In this document: in pieces, positions 1 through 9,550 of the stretch
How the letters are laid out: each line of letters begins with the position of its first letter
How positions within the stretch are numbered: position 1 is the first letter of the stretch
Source of the DNA: CAWFPR01 sp963817635
GTDB lineage: Bacteria > Acidobacteriota > Vicinamibacteria > Vicinamibacterales > 2-12-FULL-66-21
Direction: 5' to 3'
Assembly (NCBI GenBank): GCA_963817635.1
Contig: CAWFPR010000015.1
Span: 248,001-312,000, forward strand
Length of the DNA: 64,000 nucleotides
Made by a program: the position numbers and the translations under genes
Notes under the pieces: generated by a model
The model's database searches: none
The model's input: the letters and a program-made list of their open reading frames with translations, nothing else
Told to the model about the DNA's origin: nothing

Positions 1-1859
1 CGGTGGCTCTTCTCGCGCTGGCCCCAGTCGTCCAGCCACTCCTGCAGCCCGCCATCGTGGCCGATCTGCATCGGCGCGAGCTTCGCCTTCGCCTCCAGCA
101 CCTTCGCCCGGACGTCCGCGTCCACGCCGAGCTCGGCTGAAGCATCCGCAACCGCGGTGAACAGGTCCCGGAGAATCTGCATATCGATCGTCGAGCCGGC
201 CACGAGCGTCGTTCCCGGACTCATCGAACCGGTCACCTCGTCGAAGAAGGGATCGTTGCCGGGCGCGAGCGGGAAATTCTCCGGTGAGGTAGACGGATTG
301 GTCACCAGCCACCCGCGCGTCGGGTGCGGCACGAGAAAGTCGAGGAAGAACTCCGCCGAGCCGCGGAGCACCGGATAGTACTCCCGCAGGAACGCCCGGT
401 CGCGCGAGAAGCGGTAGTGCTCCCACAGATGCGTGGCCAGCCAGGCCCCGCCGGTGGTGAAGCCGCCCCAGTCGGGCCCGTCCATCGGCGCCGCCACGCG
501 CCAGATGTCCGTGTTCTGGTGCAGTACCCACCCGCGTGCGCCGTAGTGCTCGCGCGCGACATCGGCTCCCTGGTCGGTCAGCTCGCGAATCATGCGGAAC
601 AACGGCTCGGCGCATTCGGCGAGGTTGGCCACTTCGGCGGGCCAGTAGTTCATCTCGGTGTTGATGTTCGTCGTATATTTCGAATCCCACATGGGATTCA
701 TGTCCTTGTTCCAGATCCCCTGAAGGTTCGCCGGCTGCGTCCCCGGGAGTGACGACGAAATCAGCAGGTAGCGGCCGAACTGGAAAATGAGCGCCGCCAG
801 CGCCGGGTCGTTCGTGCCATCGAACTTCCGCACCCGTTCGTCGGTGGGCAGCGCCGCATCGGGCGTGGTGCCGAGATCGATCGAGACGCGGCGAAACAGC
901 CGCTGGTGTGCGGCGATGTTCGCCGTCCTGATCTGGTCGAACGACTTGCGAGCCGCCGCGTCGATCGCGGCGCTGGCGCGCGCGTCGGGATCGCCGCTGA
1001 CGTCCTTGTAGCTGACGAAGTTCGTCGCCGCCGCCACGAGCAGCGTGACGGCATCCGCGTCGTGCACGACGAGCTGGTTGTCGGTCGCCTCGATCCGGCC
1101 GCCCTCGGGAATTGCCTTGAGGCGGACCGTGTAACGCAGCCGCCCGGGCACGCCCAGATAGTCGGCGGACTTGCCTCGGGTGACGAGGCCGTCGCGACCA
1201 TCCGCGTCCATTCGAAAATAGTCGGTCGCGTAGTTCGAGTGCGCCTGGTTGCGATCGCCACGCAGCTGCACCGAGAAGGACAGCTGGCCCGCAGCCGATG
1301 CCGAGAGCCGGACCGCGATGACCTGATCGACAGATGAGGAGAGAACCTCGCGGCGGAAGCGCACGCCGTCCGACTCGTACGTCGTCGTCGCGACGCCGGT
1401 GTCGATGTCCAGTTGATGCCGGTACTCGCTCGGTGTGCCGCGCCGCGTGAAGGACAGGATCAGGTTGCCGATGGACTGATACTTCTGCTGTTCGACGGGA
1501 TACCCCATGAGGCTCCGCCCGAACAGCCGGTGGGCCCGCACGAGCTGCCCGTCGAAGATCAGCCGCCGGATCTCGGGCAACGCCTCGTGGCCGCCCGCCA
1601 CCGTCGTCGAGTATGGCCCGCCCGACCAGTAGGTATCTTCGTTGAGTTGAATCTGTTCCTGGTCCGTGCGGCCGAACACCATCGCGCCGAGACGGCCATT
1701 GCCGACCGGCAGCGCATCTTCCCACTTGTCTGCCGGATGGGTGTACCAGAGCGTGGTGGCCGTGGGCGCGAGAGGCTGGACGGCTGGACCTGGCGCTGGA
1801 GGGCCCGGGACCACACGGGAGACGGTGAGGACGATCAGGACGGCGGCTGCAGTGCGCAT
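1..1859 (-). CDS. Glycoside hydrolase family 95 (alpha-L-fucosidase-like), C-terminal part outside window
   Basis: About 619 residues are visible and the reading frame runs off the left edge, so the C-terminus is missing. The N-terminus has a short hydrophobic signal-like stretch, then the family opening 'ADKWEDALPVGNGRLGAMVFG' shape (residues about 43-63) and 'IQLNEDTYWSGG'. Near residue 400 lies 'NINTEMNYWPAE', which carries the Asn-x-Asn pair used by GH95 enzymes, and near residue 526 'NPSVSPEN' supplies the conserved Glu region. GH95 enzymes are inverting alpha-L-fucosidases or alpha-galactosidases acting on plant or host glycans; the exact sugar cannot be told from sequence. The likely location is periplasmic or secreted. 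The start at 1859 is the only ATG that precedes a signal-like segment. The next gene is divergent. Confidence 0.9.
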   Translation of the reverse strand, partial: MRTAAAVLIVLTVSRVVPGPPAPGPAVQPLAPTATTLWYTHPADKWEDALPVGNGRLGAMVFGRTDQEQIQLNEDTYWSGGPYSTTVAGGHEALPEIRRLIFDGQLVRAHRLFGRSLMGYPVEQQKYQSIGNLILSFTRRGTPSEYRHQLDIDTGVATTTYESDGVRFRREVLSSSVDQVIAVRLSASAAGQLSFSVQLRGDRNQAHSNYATDYFRMDADGRDGLVTRGKSADYLGVPGRLRYTVRLKAIPEGGRIEATDNQLVVHDADAVTLLVAAATNFVSYKDVSGDPDARASAAIDAAARKSFDQIRTANIAAHQRLFRRVSIDLGTTPDAALPTDERVRKFDGTNDPALAALIFQFGRYLLISSSLPGTQPANLQGIWNKDMNPMWDSKYTTNINTEMNYWPAEVANLAECAEPLFRMIRELTDQGADVAREHYGARGWVLHQNTDIWRVAAPMDGPDWGGFTTGGAWLATHLWEHYRFSRDRAFLREYYPVLRGSAEFFLDFLVPHPTRGWLVTNPSTSPENFPLAPGNDPFFDEVTGSMSPGTTLVAGSTIDMQILRDLFTAVADASAELGVDADVRAKVLEAKAKLAPMQIGHDGGLQEWLDDWGQREKSH

Positions 1860-1961
1860 TGCCGCGGATTATAGTGCGTCCATCCGGCCAGGCACACCGG
1901 ACGGGGGCGGCGGAGGCGCGGGTCGAGGCACTCCTCGACGTCCGTGCTGTAGAATCCGCGC

Positions 1962-2699
1962 ATGTCCGAACCGCCCTTCGATCTCATCGCGTTCGACGGC
2001 GACGATACGCTCTGGCACAACGAGCGGAGCTATCGCGACGCGCGCGAGCGCTTCCGCCGGATGCTGGCAGCGGCCGGCGTGGTCATCAGCGAAGAGGAGA
2101 TCGAGGCGCGCGTCGGCGAGACGGAGCTGGCGAACATCCGGTTCTACGGCTATGGCGTCTCCAGTTTCGTCCTCTCGTTGATGGAAACCGCGATCGGCCT
2201 GACCGCCGGCCGCATCACGGGAAGCGAGCTTCGCGAGCTGGTCGACCTGGCGAAGCAGATGCACAGCGAGGAGGTCGAACTGTTTGCCGGCGCACGAGAG
2301 GTCGTGACGACCCTCGCCGCGCGCTACCCGCTGATGCTCATCACCAAGGGTGACCTGCTGCACCAGACCTCGAAGCTGGAACGCTCCGGCCTGGGCCCGT
2401 ACTTCAGCGCAGTCGAAGTGGTCAGCCACAAGACACCGGACGTCTACGCGTCGCTCCTCTCCCGACACCGGATCGATCCGGCGCGCTTCCTCATGGTGGG
2501 CAATTCGCTGCGGTCGGACGTGCTGCCGGTGATCGAACTGGGCGCGCGCGCCGTGTACGTGCCGGCGGCGCTGAGCTGGGCGCACGAGCACGCGGATGTA
2601 CCGGACGGCGCGCGGAGCCGCCTGGTGGAGCTGGCCGGGCTCGATGCGCTGGCGGGGTTCGTCGAGAGTTTCGAGAAGCCCGCGAGCGCGCCGCCGTAG
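1962..2699 (+). CDS. HAD-superfamily hydrolase
   Basis: A 245-residue cytosolic protein with the complete set of haloacid dehalogenase motifs: the DxD nucleophile motif 'FDGDDT' with Asp12 and Asp14, motif II in 'LMLITKGD' near residue 129, the Lys in 'VSHKTP', and motif IV 'VGNSLRSDV'. The helical stretch between motifs I and II fits a C1-cap phosphatase. The substrate is unknown; phosphoglycolate or nucleotide phosphatase-like activity is possible but not shown. It is divergent from the GH95 gene and ends about 100 bp before the converging UPF0182 gene, so it is probably transcribed alone. Confidence 0.88.
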   Translation: MSEPPFDLIAFDGDDTLWHNERSYRDARERFRRMLAAAGVVISEEEIEARVGETELANIRFYGYGVSSFVLSLMETAIGLTAGRITGSELRELVDLAKQMHSEEVELFAGAREVVTTLAARYPLMLITKGDLLHQTSKLERSGLGPYFSAVEVVSHKTPDVYASLLSRHRIDPARFLMVGNSLRSDVLPVIELGARAVYVPAALSWAHEHADVPDGARSRLVELAGLDALAGFVESFEKPASAPP

Positions 2700-2804
2700 T
2701 CCGCGACGCGACTGAACGCTTCAAGGACGTCTCGGCGGCCGGGGCGGAAGGCGACGGCCTTCGCCTTACTCTGCCGATCAGCCGGCGGGGCGTGCACGGT
2801 CGCC

Positions 2805-5534
2805 CTACTTCTTCTCGCGGGCGAGCCGATCGAGCACTTCGCCGAGCTTCCTGATCTCCTCACCGTAGAGCGCCCAGTTCCCTTCGCGCTGTGCCTGAAG
2901 CGCGCGCTGGTAGTGATCGCGCGCCTCGGCCGCGAGCCCCGGAGCGCCGGCCGCTTCACCCGCGGCGGGCCGCGCGGGCTCGCTGCCCGGCGCCGCCGCT
3001 TCGAGCAGGTCGGCTGCGCGCCGCTGCGCCGGCCCCCCGGGGAAGATGCGATCCAGCGACTGCTCGAGCGTGTCCTCCATCACGATCTGGTTCTGGTAGG
3101 CGACGATGACGCGCTTCAGCTCGGGGATGCGGCCGCCCGCTGAACGGAGATAGAGCGGGCGGATGTAAATCAGCGATTCCTCGATCGGAATGACCAGCAG
3201 CGTTCCCTGGATCACCTCGGAGCCCTGCTGGTTCCACAGGGTGATCTGCGGCGAGATGACCTGGTCCTGGTTGATGCGGGCGGCGATCTGCCGCGGCCCG
3301 AAGATCACCGTCTGCTTCGGAAACTGGAACACCACGAGCTTTCCGTAGTGCTCGCCGTCGCTGCGCGCGGCAATCCAGGCGGCGAGGTTGTCCTTCTGCC
3401 GCGGCGTGTACGGCAGCATCTGGATGTACTCCTCGTGCGCCTCGCCCGGCAGCTTCATGATGGTGTAGTACGGCTCCATCTGGCTCGACTGTCCGCTGCC
3501 GACGTCGAAGGCCGGGATCTCCCACTGGTCCTCGCGGTTGTAGAACGCTCCCGGATTCTGCATGTGGAAGGTCGCGAACATCTGCGCCTGGAGCTGGAAA
3601 ATCGTCTGCGGATAGCGCAGGCGGGTCCGCAGGTCCTCGGGCATCGCCTCCACCGGCTGCAGCAACCCCGGGAAGATCTTGCCGATGGTGGCGGCGATCG
3701 GATCCGCCGTGTCGATCACGTGGAACGTCGTCGTGCCGTGATACGCGTCGATGGTGACCTTGATCGAATTCCGGATGTAGTTCACGCCGCCGGCGGCGCT
3801 CGCGTAGGGGTACCGGTTGCTGGTCGTGTAGGCGTCCTGGACCCAGAGCAGGCGCCCGCCGGAAATCGCGAGGTACGGATCGGGGTCGTAGGTGAGGAAC
3901 GGCGCAATCCGGCCCACGCGCTCGGCGATCCGCCTGTAGAGCATCACGCGACTCTCGCGGGTGAGGTTGGGCGAGAGGAACGTGTCGGTCGAGCGGAAGC
4001 GGATCGCGAACATGACCCGGCGGAGGAAGTTCGAGATCGGAACGCCGCCGTTGCCCTGGTAGGTGGCGAAGACGTTGGCGTCGCCGCGCGGATAGTCGAA
4101 CTCCTCGGTGGCGGTCTTCACGAACACGTGATCGTTCGGCAGCTCGCCGTAGTAGATGGCCGGCTGCGTGACCTTCAGGTCCACCGACGAGACCGGCGGG
4201 AGGTCCTTGATGAAGAGTACCGGCAGCCCTTCGGGCGTCACTTCATTGACCGGACCGAGCGTCAGCCCGTAGCCGTGGGTGAAGGTCAGCCGGTCGTTGA
4301 TCCAGGTCCGGCTCGGCAGGTTCTGCGTGTTCAGCTCGCGCGCCGACAGCATGATCTGGCGGTACTGGCCGTCGATCGTGTAGCGGTCGTTGTCCACCGA
4401 GACGAAGTCGTAGTACGTCCGGATCTCCTGGATCTGGCCGAACGTGTCGAGCAGCGGCTGGGCGTTCCAGAGCGGCACGTTCCGGATCGTTCCGGCGTTG
4501 CGCATGAGATCGTCGCGGGTCAGCCCGGCGTCGCCCGTCAGTTGCCGCTCCTCCACGGTGTCGAGCGCGAAAGCCGCCCGGGTGGCCGCGATGTTGTACT
4601 CGATGTAGGGGGTCTCGCGCACCTGCTCGTTGGGCGCCACGACGAAACGCTGGATGATCGTCGCGTAGGCGCTCCCGCCGAGCGCCGCCGCGAGGTACAG
4701 CGCCACCGCCGTCCCGATGGGCCAGAACCTCGGCGTCGCGGCCTGCCAGGCCGCCAGCCCCGCGCCGGCGAGCGCAGCCGCGGCCAGCGCCCAGGACGCC
4801 GGGATGCGCGCCACGACATCGGTGTAGGACGCGCCGAACAGCACGCCGCTCGGGGTGGAGAGCAGCTGCGGAATCCGCAGCCAGGCGCCGAACGCCAGCA
4901 CGACGAGGACGGCTGACGCCAGCAACGCCAGGTGCCGGCGGGCGACCGTCGCGACGAACAGTCCGCGCATAGGGTCGAACGACACGTTGCGTCCCGCGAC
5001 GTGCGCCGCCGCCACTCCGGCCGTCGTCAGAAGCAGGACGCCCAGCAGCTGGCCGTGCAGCATCTCGAGCAGCGGCAGCGTGAAGATGTAGAAGCCGATG
5101 TCGCGGCCCAGGATCGGATCGCTCTGGCCGAACGGCGTTCGGTACAGGTAGAACAGCCACGTGTCCCACTGCGAACTGGCGAAGAGCCCGAGGAACCCGG
5201 CGACCGCCAGGACCGCCAGAGTGACGAACGGCCTGATCGCCGAAGGATTCAGCGAAATCACCTGCTGGCCCTGGGCCGTCGCGATGACGAACTCGCGCGG
5301 CCGGAGCAATCGCATCGCCAGCCGGAGGTTCAGCCAGAGGATGGCAAAGACGGCCAGCGCGGTCAGCGCCCCCGTGACCGCCTCGGCGGTCAGGGAGCGC
5401 AGCAGCACCTGCTCGTGGCCCACCTGCGCGAACCAGAGCCAGTCCGTGTAGAAGGTCGCAAACCGCGGGAGTCCGAGGACCAGCGCGACACCGGCGATTA
5501 TCAGCGGAACGGGGGAACGTCTTCGGCGGGGCAT
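2805..5534 (-). CDS. UPF0182 family integral membrane protein
   Basis: A 909-residue protein of the size and layout of the UPF0182 family. The first 330 residues or so hold about seven hydrophobic segments, beginning with 'VPLIIAGVALVLGLPRFATF' near the N-terminus. A long extracytoplasmic portion follows, with family-typical stretches such as 'TRAAFALDTVEERQL', 'YYDFVSVDNDRY' and 'HGYGLTLGPVNEVTPEG'. The C-terminal 70 residues are Ala/Pro-rich and then helical and charged ('ALQAQREGNWALYGEEIRKL'). The molecular function of the family is not established. The gene stands alone between a converging HAD gene and a small membrane ORF on the same strand. Confidence 0.9.
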   Translation of the reverse strand: MPRRRRSPVPLIIAGVALVLGLPRFATFYTDWLWFAQVGHEQVLLRSLTAEAVTGALTALAVFAILWLNLRLAMRLLRPREFVIATAQGQQVISLNPSAIRPFVTLAVLAVAGFLGLFASSQWDTWLFYLYRTPFGQSDPILGRDIGFYIFTLPLLEMLHGQLLGVLLLTTAGVAAAHVAGRNVSFDPMRGLFVATVARRHLALLASAVLVVLAFGAWLRIPQLLSTPSGVLFGASYTDVVARIPASWALAAAALAGAGLAAWQAATPRFWPIGTAVALYLAAALGGSAYATIIQRFVVAPNEQVRETPYIEYNIAATRAAFALDTVEERQLTGDAGLTRDDLMRNAGTIRNVPLWNAQPLLDTFGQIQEIRTYYDFVSVDNDRYTIDGQYRQIMLSARELNTQNLPSRTWINDRLTFTHGYGLTLGPVNEVTPEGLPVLFIKDLPPVSSVDLKVTQPAIYYGELPNDHVFVKTATEEFDYPRGDANVFATYQGNGGVPISNFLRRVMFAIRFRSTDTFLSPNLTRESRVMLYRRIAERVGRIAPFLTYDPDPYLAISGGRLLWVQDAYTTSNRYPYASAAGGVNYIRNSIKVTIDAYHGTTTFHVIDTADPIAATIGKIFPGLLQPVEAMPEDLRTRLRYPQTIFQLQAQMFATFHMQNPGAFYNREDQWEIPAFDVGSGQSSQMEPYYTIMKLPGEAHEEYIQMLPYTPRQKDNLAAWIAARSDGEHYGKLVVFQFPKQTVIFGPRQIAARINQDQVISPQITLWNQQGSEVIQGTLLVIPIEESLIYIRPLYLRSAGGRIPELKRVIVAYQNQIVMEDTLEQSLDRIFPGGPAQRRAADLLEAAAPGSEPARPAAGEAAGAPGLAAEARDHYQRALQAQREGNWALYGEEIRKLGEVLDRLAREKK

Positions 5535-5716
5535 GGCTCAAGAGTATCGGAGAATCCGCGCGCAACGGGAAAATCAGGCCGGCGCCGGCGGCGGACGCGG
5601 AGGCGTCCAACGACAGCGCGGCTGTGCGCATGGCCGAGCACTCGAGCGCGGCGCGCCGGACGTGCCCTGACGCAGGATCCCCGCGGCCGGCGTGGGGTCG
5701 GCTCGCGCGGGGTCGG

Positions 5717-5956
5717 CTACACCAGCAACAGGGCTGCCAGCGTGAGCACGTAGCTGCCGCCGGCGTAGGCCGCCAGCAGCAGCAGGCGGCCCTTGCGGGA
5801 CAGAAGGCGCCACGCGACCGCAGGATGGGAGCAGTACGCGAGAAAATGTGCGAGAACCACGGCTGATCCAGCCGCAAGAACGGTTCCCGTTCGACTGACC
5901 GCGTTTCCGCATGTTCCCGTGTACGCCTGGCGAAAAGGCGCCTTCAGGGGAGACAA
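5717..5956 (-). CDS. Possible small two-helix membrane protein
   Basis: An open frame of 79 residues with two strongly hydrophobic stretches, 'TVLAAGSAVVLAHFLAYC' and 'LLLLAAYAGGSYVLTLAALL', separated by a short basic loop. The only start that includes both helices is a TTG at 5956 without a clear ribosome-binding site. It lies about 180 bp upstream of the UPF0182 gene on the same strand. I do not recognise a family. The hydrophobic pattern favours a real gene, but the weak start and high-GC setting leave this uncertain. Confidence 0.35.
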   Translation of the reverse strand: MSPLKAPFRQAYTGTCGNAVSRTGTVLAAGSAVVLAHFLAYCSHPAVAWRLLSRKGRLLLLAAYAGGSYVLTLAALLLV

Positions 5957-6034
5957 AAGGTGAAATGGCGCGTGGGTTCGCGGTCGCGACGCGCGCGCGG
6001 CGCTGAAGGTCGGGCCGCAGGGTAAGATGCGGCC

Positions 6035-6880
6035 ATGCCGCTCTCCCCCATGCCTCTCACCGACACTCGCGCCCTCTTCCGCCCGGTGTCACAGGGCCTC
6101 GGATCGCTCCTGCGTGCGCTCCGCCCCGAGGACTGGAACCGGCCGACAATCGCCGGACGGTGGGTGGTCCGCGATGTCGTCGCGCATCTGGTCGACCTCA
6201 CGCTGCGCCGGCTTTCGTTCCACCGCGATCGGATGGTGCCTCCCCCGCCGCCGCGCCCGATTACGTCCGAGCGGGATTTCGTCGCGTTCATCAACGGCCT
6301 CAATGCCGGCTGGGTGGACGCGTCGAGGCGACTGAGCCCTCGGGTGCTCGCGGACCTCTTCGAGATGGCGAGCCGCGATCTGGCGGACTGGTTCGAGGGC
6401 CTGCCGCTCGAGGCCCCGGCACTCTTCGGCGTATCGTGGGCGGGCGAGTCGGAGTCGGCTGGCTGGTTCGACGTCGGACGGGAGTTCACCGAGCTGTGGC
6501 ATCACCAGGAGCAGGTCCGGCTCGCCGTCGGCGCCCCGTCGCTCGACGACGGACGGTATCTGCGCGCCACCCTCGAGATCGCGCTGCGCGGCCTGCCATA
6601 TGCATTCCGGGAGGCACAGTCTGCCGCTGGCCAGACGCTGCTGATCGACATCAGCGGTCCGTCAGGCGGAACCTGGACGCTCGTCCGCGACGCCGACCGA
6701 TGGACGCTGCACCAGGGGACGCCGGCGAGCGCGACGACCCGCGTCCGCCTGTCCGATACGGCCGCGTGGAAACTGCTGTTCAATGCGCTGTCACAGCCGG
6801 AATCGGCTGCGGCCGTAACCGTCGAAGGCGACCGCGCGCTTGCCGGTCCGCTCCTCTCGGCGCGCTCGGTCATCGTGTGA
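6035..6880 (+). CDS. Maleylpyruvate isomerase / DinB-fold family protein
   Basis: A 281-residue protein whose N-terminal half matches the four-helix MDMPI/DinB metal-binding fold: 'RPEDWNRPTIAGRWVVRD' is followed directly by 'VVAHLVDLTLRRLSFHR', with a conserved His as likely metal ligand, and a further His pair occurs in 'FTELWHHQEQVR'. The C-terminal third resembles the SCP2-like tail found after this domain. Family members are thiol-dependent transferases or isomerases, mostly of unknown substrate. The gene is followed 41 bp later by the esterase on the same strand, so the two may be co-transcribed. Confidence 0.75.
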   Translation: MPLSPMPLTDTRALFRPVSQGLGSLLRALRPEDWNRPTIAGRWVVRDVVAHLVDLTLRRLSFHRDRMVPPPPPRPITSERDFVAFINGLNAGWVDASRRLSPRVLADLFEMASRDLADWFEGLPLEAPALFGVSWAGESESAGWFDVGREFTELWHHQEQVRLAVGAPSLDDGRYLRATLEIALRGLPYAFREAQSAAGQTLLIDISGPSGGTWTLVRDADRWTLHQGTPASATTRVRLSDTAAWKLLFNALSQPESAAAVTVEGDRALAGPLLSARSVIV

Positions 6881-6921
6881 GGCGGCGACGTCGTCGTACA
6901 CGACTGGTGGAGGTCGCACGG

Positions 6922-8661
6922 ATGAGAACGCGATTCGCGATCCTGATGCTCGTCTTCGCGGGAGCGATCCCGCTCGTGGCCGGGCTCCCGGAGCCTGTCA
7001 AGGTCGACGGAGGCTTGATCTCCGGGATTCCCGCGTGGGGATGGGGCGTGCGCGAGTACCGCGGCATTCCGTTCGCGGCGCCGCCCGTCGGCAATCTCCG
7101 CTGGCGTCCGCCGCAGCCGGTCGTTCCGTGGGAAGGCGTCCGGTCGGCGCAGAACTTCGGGCCGCCGTGCATGCAGCGCGAGCAGCCGCTGAATGGGGGA
7201 TCCTGGAATCGCCATGTCCTGCCCTTCAGCGAAGACTGCCTCTATTTGAACGTCTGGACCCCCGCGACATCGCCCAACGACCGGCTGCCCGTCATGGTGT
7301 GGATCTACGGCGGCGGCGGCGTCCTCGGCTACTCGGGGGATCCGCGCTACGACGGCAGCATGGTCGCCAAGAAGGGCGTCGTCGTGGTCAGCATGAACTA
7401 CCGCGTCAACGTCTTCGGCTGGCTGGCGCATCCCGAGCTGACCCGCGAGTCGGCCCACCATGCGTCCGGCAACTACGGGTCGCTCGACCAACTCGCGGCC
7501 ATCCGGTGGGTCACGCGCAACATCGCCGGCTTCGGAGGCGACCCGGATCGCATCACGATCTGGGGTCAGTCCGGTGGCAGCCGCAGCGTGAACTTCCTCG
7601 CGGCGTCTCCATTGATGAAGGGGCTCGCGCGCGCCGCCATTGCCCAGTCGCATACGAGCTTCGGCCGCATGCCTGCGCTTGCGGAAGCGGAAGCGAACGG
7701 CACTGAATTCATGAAGGCCGCCGGCAGGACGTCGCTGGCTGAGTTACGCGCAATGTCGTCCGAGGAGATCTTCGACGCGTTCCAGAAGCGGCCCGCGGGG
7801 CTGAGCGGCGCGGTCGTCGACGGCTGGTTCCTGCCGGCCGATATCTACACCATCTACCAGCAAGGCAAACAGAACGATCTCGCGCTGATGACGGGCGCCA
7901 CCAACGACGAGGGGGGCAACATCCCTGTGGCATCGGACGACGGCGATACGACGCCGGCGGGAGCGAGAGCAGGCGGCGCGGGTCGGGGCGGCCGGGGATC
8001 GGCCGCCGTTGGCGACGGCGCCGGAGAACCTCCGGCGGGACGCGGTGGCCGTGGCGGCGGTGCACCGCAGACGCTCGCCGCGTATCGTGCCTGGGCCGAA
8101 CGCACGTTCGGTCCCAGGACCGCCGAATTTCTGAATCTCTATCCGGCCGCGACCGATGCGGAGGCGCTGCAGGCGTACCACGACATTTCGCGAGACGCGA
8201 ATTTCGCGGGTCACCGGACCTGGGCGAAACTCCAGACCACGACCGGCACGCAGCCGGCCTACCTGTATCTGTTCAGTCACGTTGCGCCCAACCCGGCGAA
8301 CAACGGGAACAGCCCGCCACCGATGCGAGGCGCGGTCCACTTCTCCGACGTGCCGTTCGCATTCAGCAACATGCGGATGTGGGATTACCCGTGGACGCCG
8401 GCAGATTGGACAATCGCCGATGCGATGACGACCTACTGGACGAGCTTCGCGAAGAACCTCAATCCGAACGGCGCACCGCTCCCGAACTGGACGATCTACA
8501 ACCCGAAGGACGAGCGCCTGCTGAACATCGACGATCCGATCAGGATGGAGACACTCAGCACGGAGAGGATGGATTTCATTGCCGCCGTGGAGGAGGCGAA
8601 CCGGACTCGGGCGCGGCCACGCGCTCAGCCGGCCAGCGGGCGGAGCCACCCGATCCGATGA
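6922..8661 (+). CDS. Type-B carboxylesterase, exported
   Basis: A 579-residue alpha/beta hydrolase. A signal peptide ('LMLVFAGAIPLVAG') is followed by the carboxylesterase-B opening 'YRGIPFAAPPVGNLRWRPP' and the family signature 'EDCLYLNVWTP'. The nucleophile elbow is 'IWGQSGGSRS' (Ser near residue 217), an unusual GQSGG in place of the common GESAG. A Gly/Arg-rich insert of about 40 residues (nt 7957-8067, with RGGRG repeats) interrupts the catalytic domain and probably forms a surface loop. The start was set at 6922, where an ATG precedes the signal peptide after an AGG-containing site; the frame is open further upstream but reads through the previous gene. Confidence 0.88.
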   Translation: MRTRFAILMLVFAGAIPLVAGLPEPVKVDGGLISGIPAWGWGVREYRGIPFAAPPVGNLRWRPPQPVVPWEGVRSAQNFGPPCMQREQPLNGGSWNRHVLPFSEDCLYLNVWTPATSPNDRLPVMVWIYGGGGVLGYSGDPRYDGSMVAKKGVVVVSMNYRVNVFGWLAHPELTRESAHHASGNYGSLDQLAAIRWVTRNIAGFGGDPDRITIWGQSGGSRSVNFLAASPLMKGLARAAIAQSHTSFGRMPALAEAEANGTEFMKAAGRTSLAELRAMSSEEIFDAFQKRPAGLSGAVVDGWFLPADIYTIYQQGKQNDLALMTGATNDEGGNIPVASDDGDTTPAGARAGGAGRGGRGSAAVGDGAGEPPAGRGGRGGGAPQTLAAYRAWAERTFGPRTAEFLNLYPAATDAEALQAYHDISRDANFAGHRTWAKLQTTTGTQPAYLYLFSHVAPNPANNGNSPPPMRGAVHFSDVPFAFSNMRMWDYPWTPADWTIADAMTTYWTSFAKNLNPNGAPLPNWTIYNPKDERLLNIDDPIRMETLSTERMDFIAAVEEANRTRARPRAQPASGRSHPIR

Positions 8662-8855
8662 CGGCGCCCGAGCGAGAGGCGATCACGGCGCCGCACGGGC
8701 AAGGGCGTCGGCCATCAACTCCTTGACGCAAGACAGGCGCGCCGAATCCGCGGAGGTGATGCTATATTCGGCCGCAGTGACGAGCCCACGTCATGGGCGC
8801 CGGCACCAGCGGATCGCCGGGCGGAACTCCGCATGGCGAATACAGAGGAGGTCGC

Positions 8856-9533
8856 ATGACACGGATCGCAACGGCGGCGGGCGTGGTCGTTTCACTCGTG
8901 GCGCTCCTGACCCTCACGGGCTGTCCCCCGAACTGCTCCTACTCCGTCGCCCCGACCACCGCACCGATGGCCGACGCTGGCGGCAACGTCCTGGTGCGCG
9001 TCACCACGGGTTCGAGCTGCACCTGGACGTTCGCGGCGAACGACGCATGGATTACCGTCGGACCAGATCCGGACAACACCGGACAGACGGGCACGGGTAA
9101 CGGGAGCGTCATTGTTTCAGTTGCGCCAAACCAGGGAGCCATGCGGCGAACCGGCACAGCCACGGTCGCGACGCAGACGATCACGGTCGACCAGGCGGGC
9201 AGCAGCGGATCCGCCTGCACATTCCAGGTGTCTCCGACAGAGATGACGTTCACCGGCGGCGGCGCCGCGACCGGGCAGTTCACGATCACGGCGAGCGCTC
9301 CGAACTGCGGATGGAGAGCGGCGCGGAGCAGCAACCTGGAAGATACGGTGAATCTGACGTCGGGCGGCAGCGGAGGGAGCGCGGAGGACCGCTTTGGCAC
9401 TGGCTCGGCGACGATTGTGTACCAGGTGAAGGCGAACTCACCGACTTCACCGTGGCCCACCGGAGGCGGCGACATCGTGGTGCGCGACTCGGCGCAGCAG
9501 ATCGCCGCGACCCATCATGTGAATTTACAGTGA
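8856..9533 (+). CDS. BACON-domain lipoprotein
   Basis: A 225-residue exported protein. The lipobox 'LLTLTGC' ends the signal peptide, so the protein should be lipid-anchored. Two BACON-like beta-sandwich repeats follow: one with 'CTWTFAANDAWITV' and 'TITVDQAG', the other with 'CTFQVSPTEMTFTGGG' and 'CGWRAARSS'. BACON domains are thought to bind carbohydrate or protein at the cell surface. The ATG at 8856 follows a good GAGGAGGT ribosome-binding site at 8846-8852, which decides the start. The gene converges on the hydrolase remnant downstream. Confidence 0.8.
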   Translation: MTRIATAAGVVVSLVALLTLTGCPPNCSYSVAPTTAPMADAGGNVLVRVTTGSSCTWTFAANDAWITVGPDPDNTGQTGTGNGSVIVSVAPNQGAMRRTGTATVATQTITVDQAGSSGSACTFQVSPTEMTFTGGGAATGQFTITASAPNCGWRAARSSNLEDTVNLTSGGSGGSAEDRFGTGSATIVYQVKANSPTSPWPTGGGDIVVRDSAQQIAATHHVNLQ

Positions 9534-9550
9534 GCAGTTGTTGAAGGCGA

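Noticed and set aside
3348..4916. A 522-codon open frame opposite the UPF0182 gene
   Set aside because: It is on the other strand of a confidently identified gene, is very rich in Arg, Val, Gly and Glu as expected for an antisense frame in high-GC DNA, and has no domain or ribosome-binding site.
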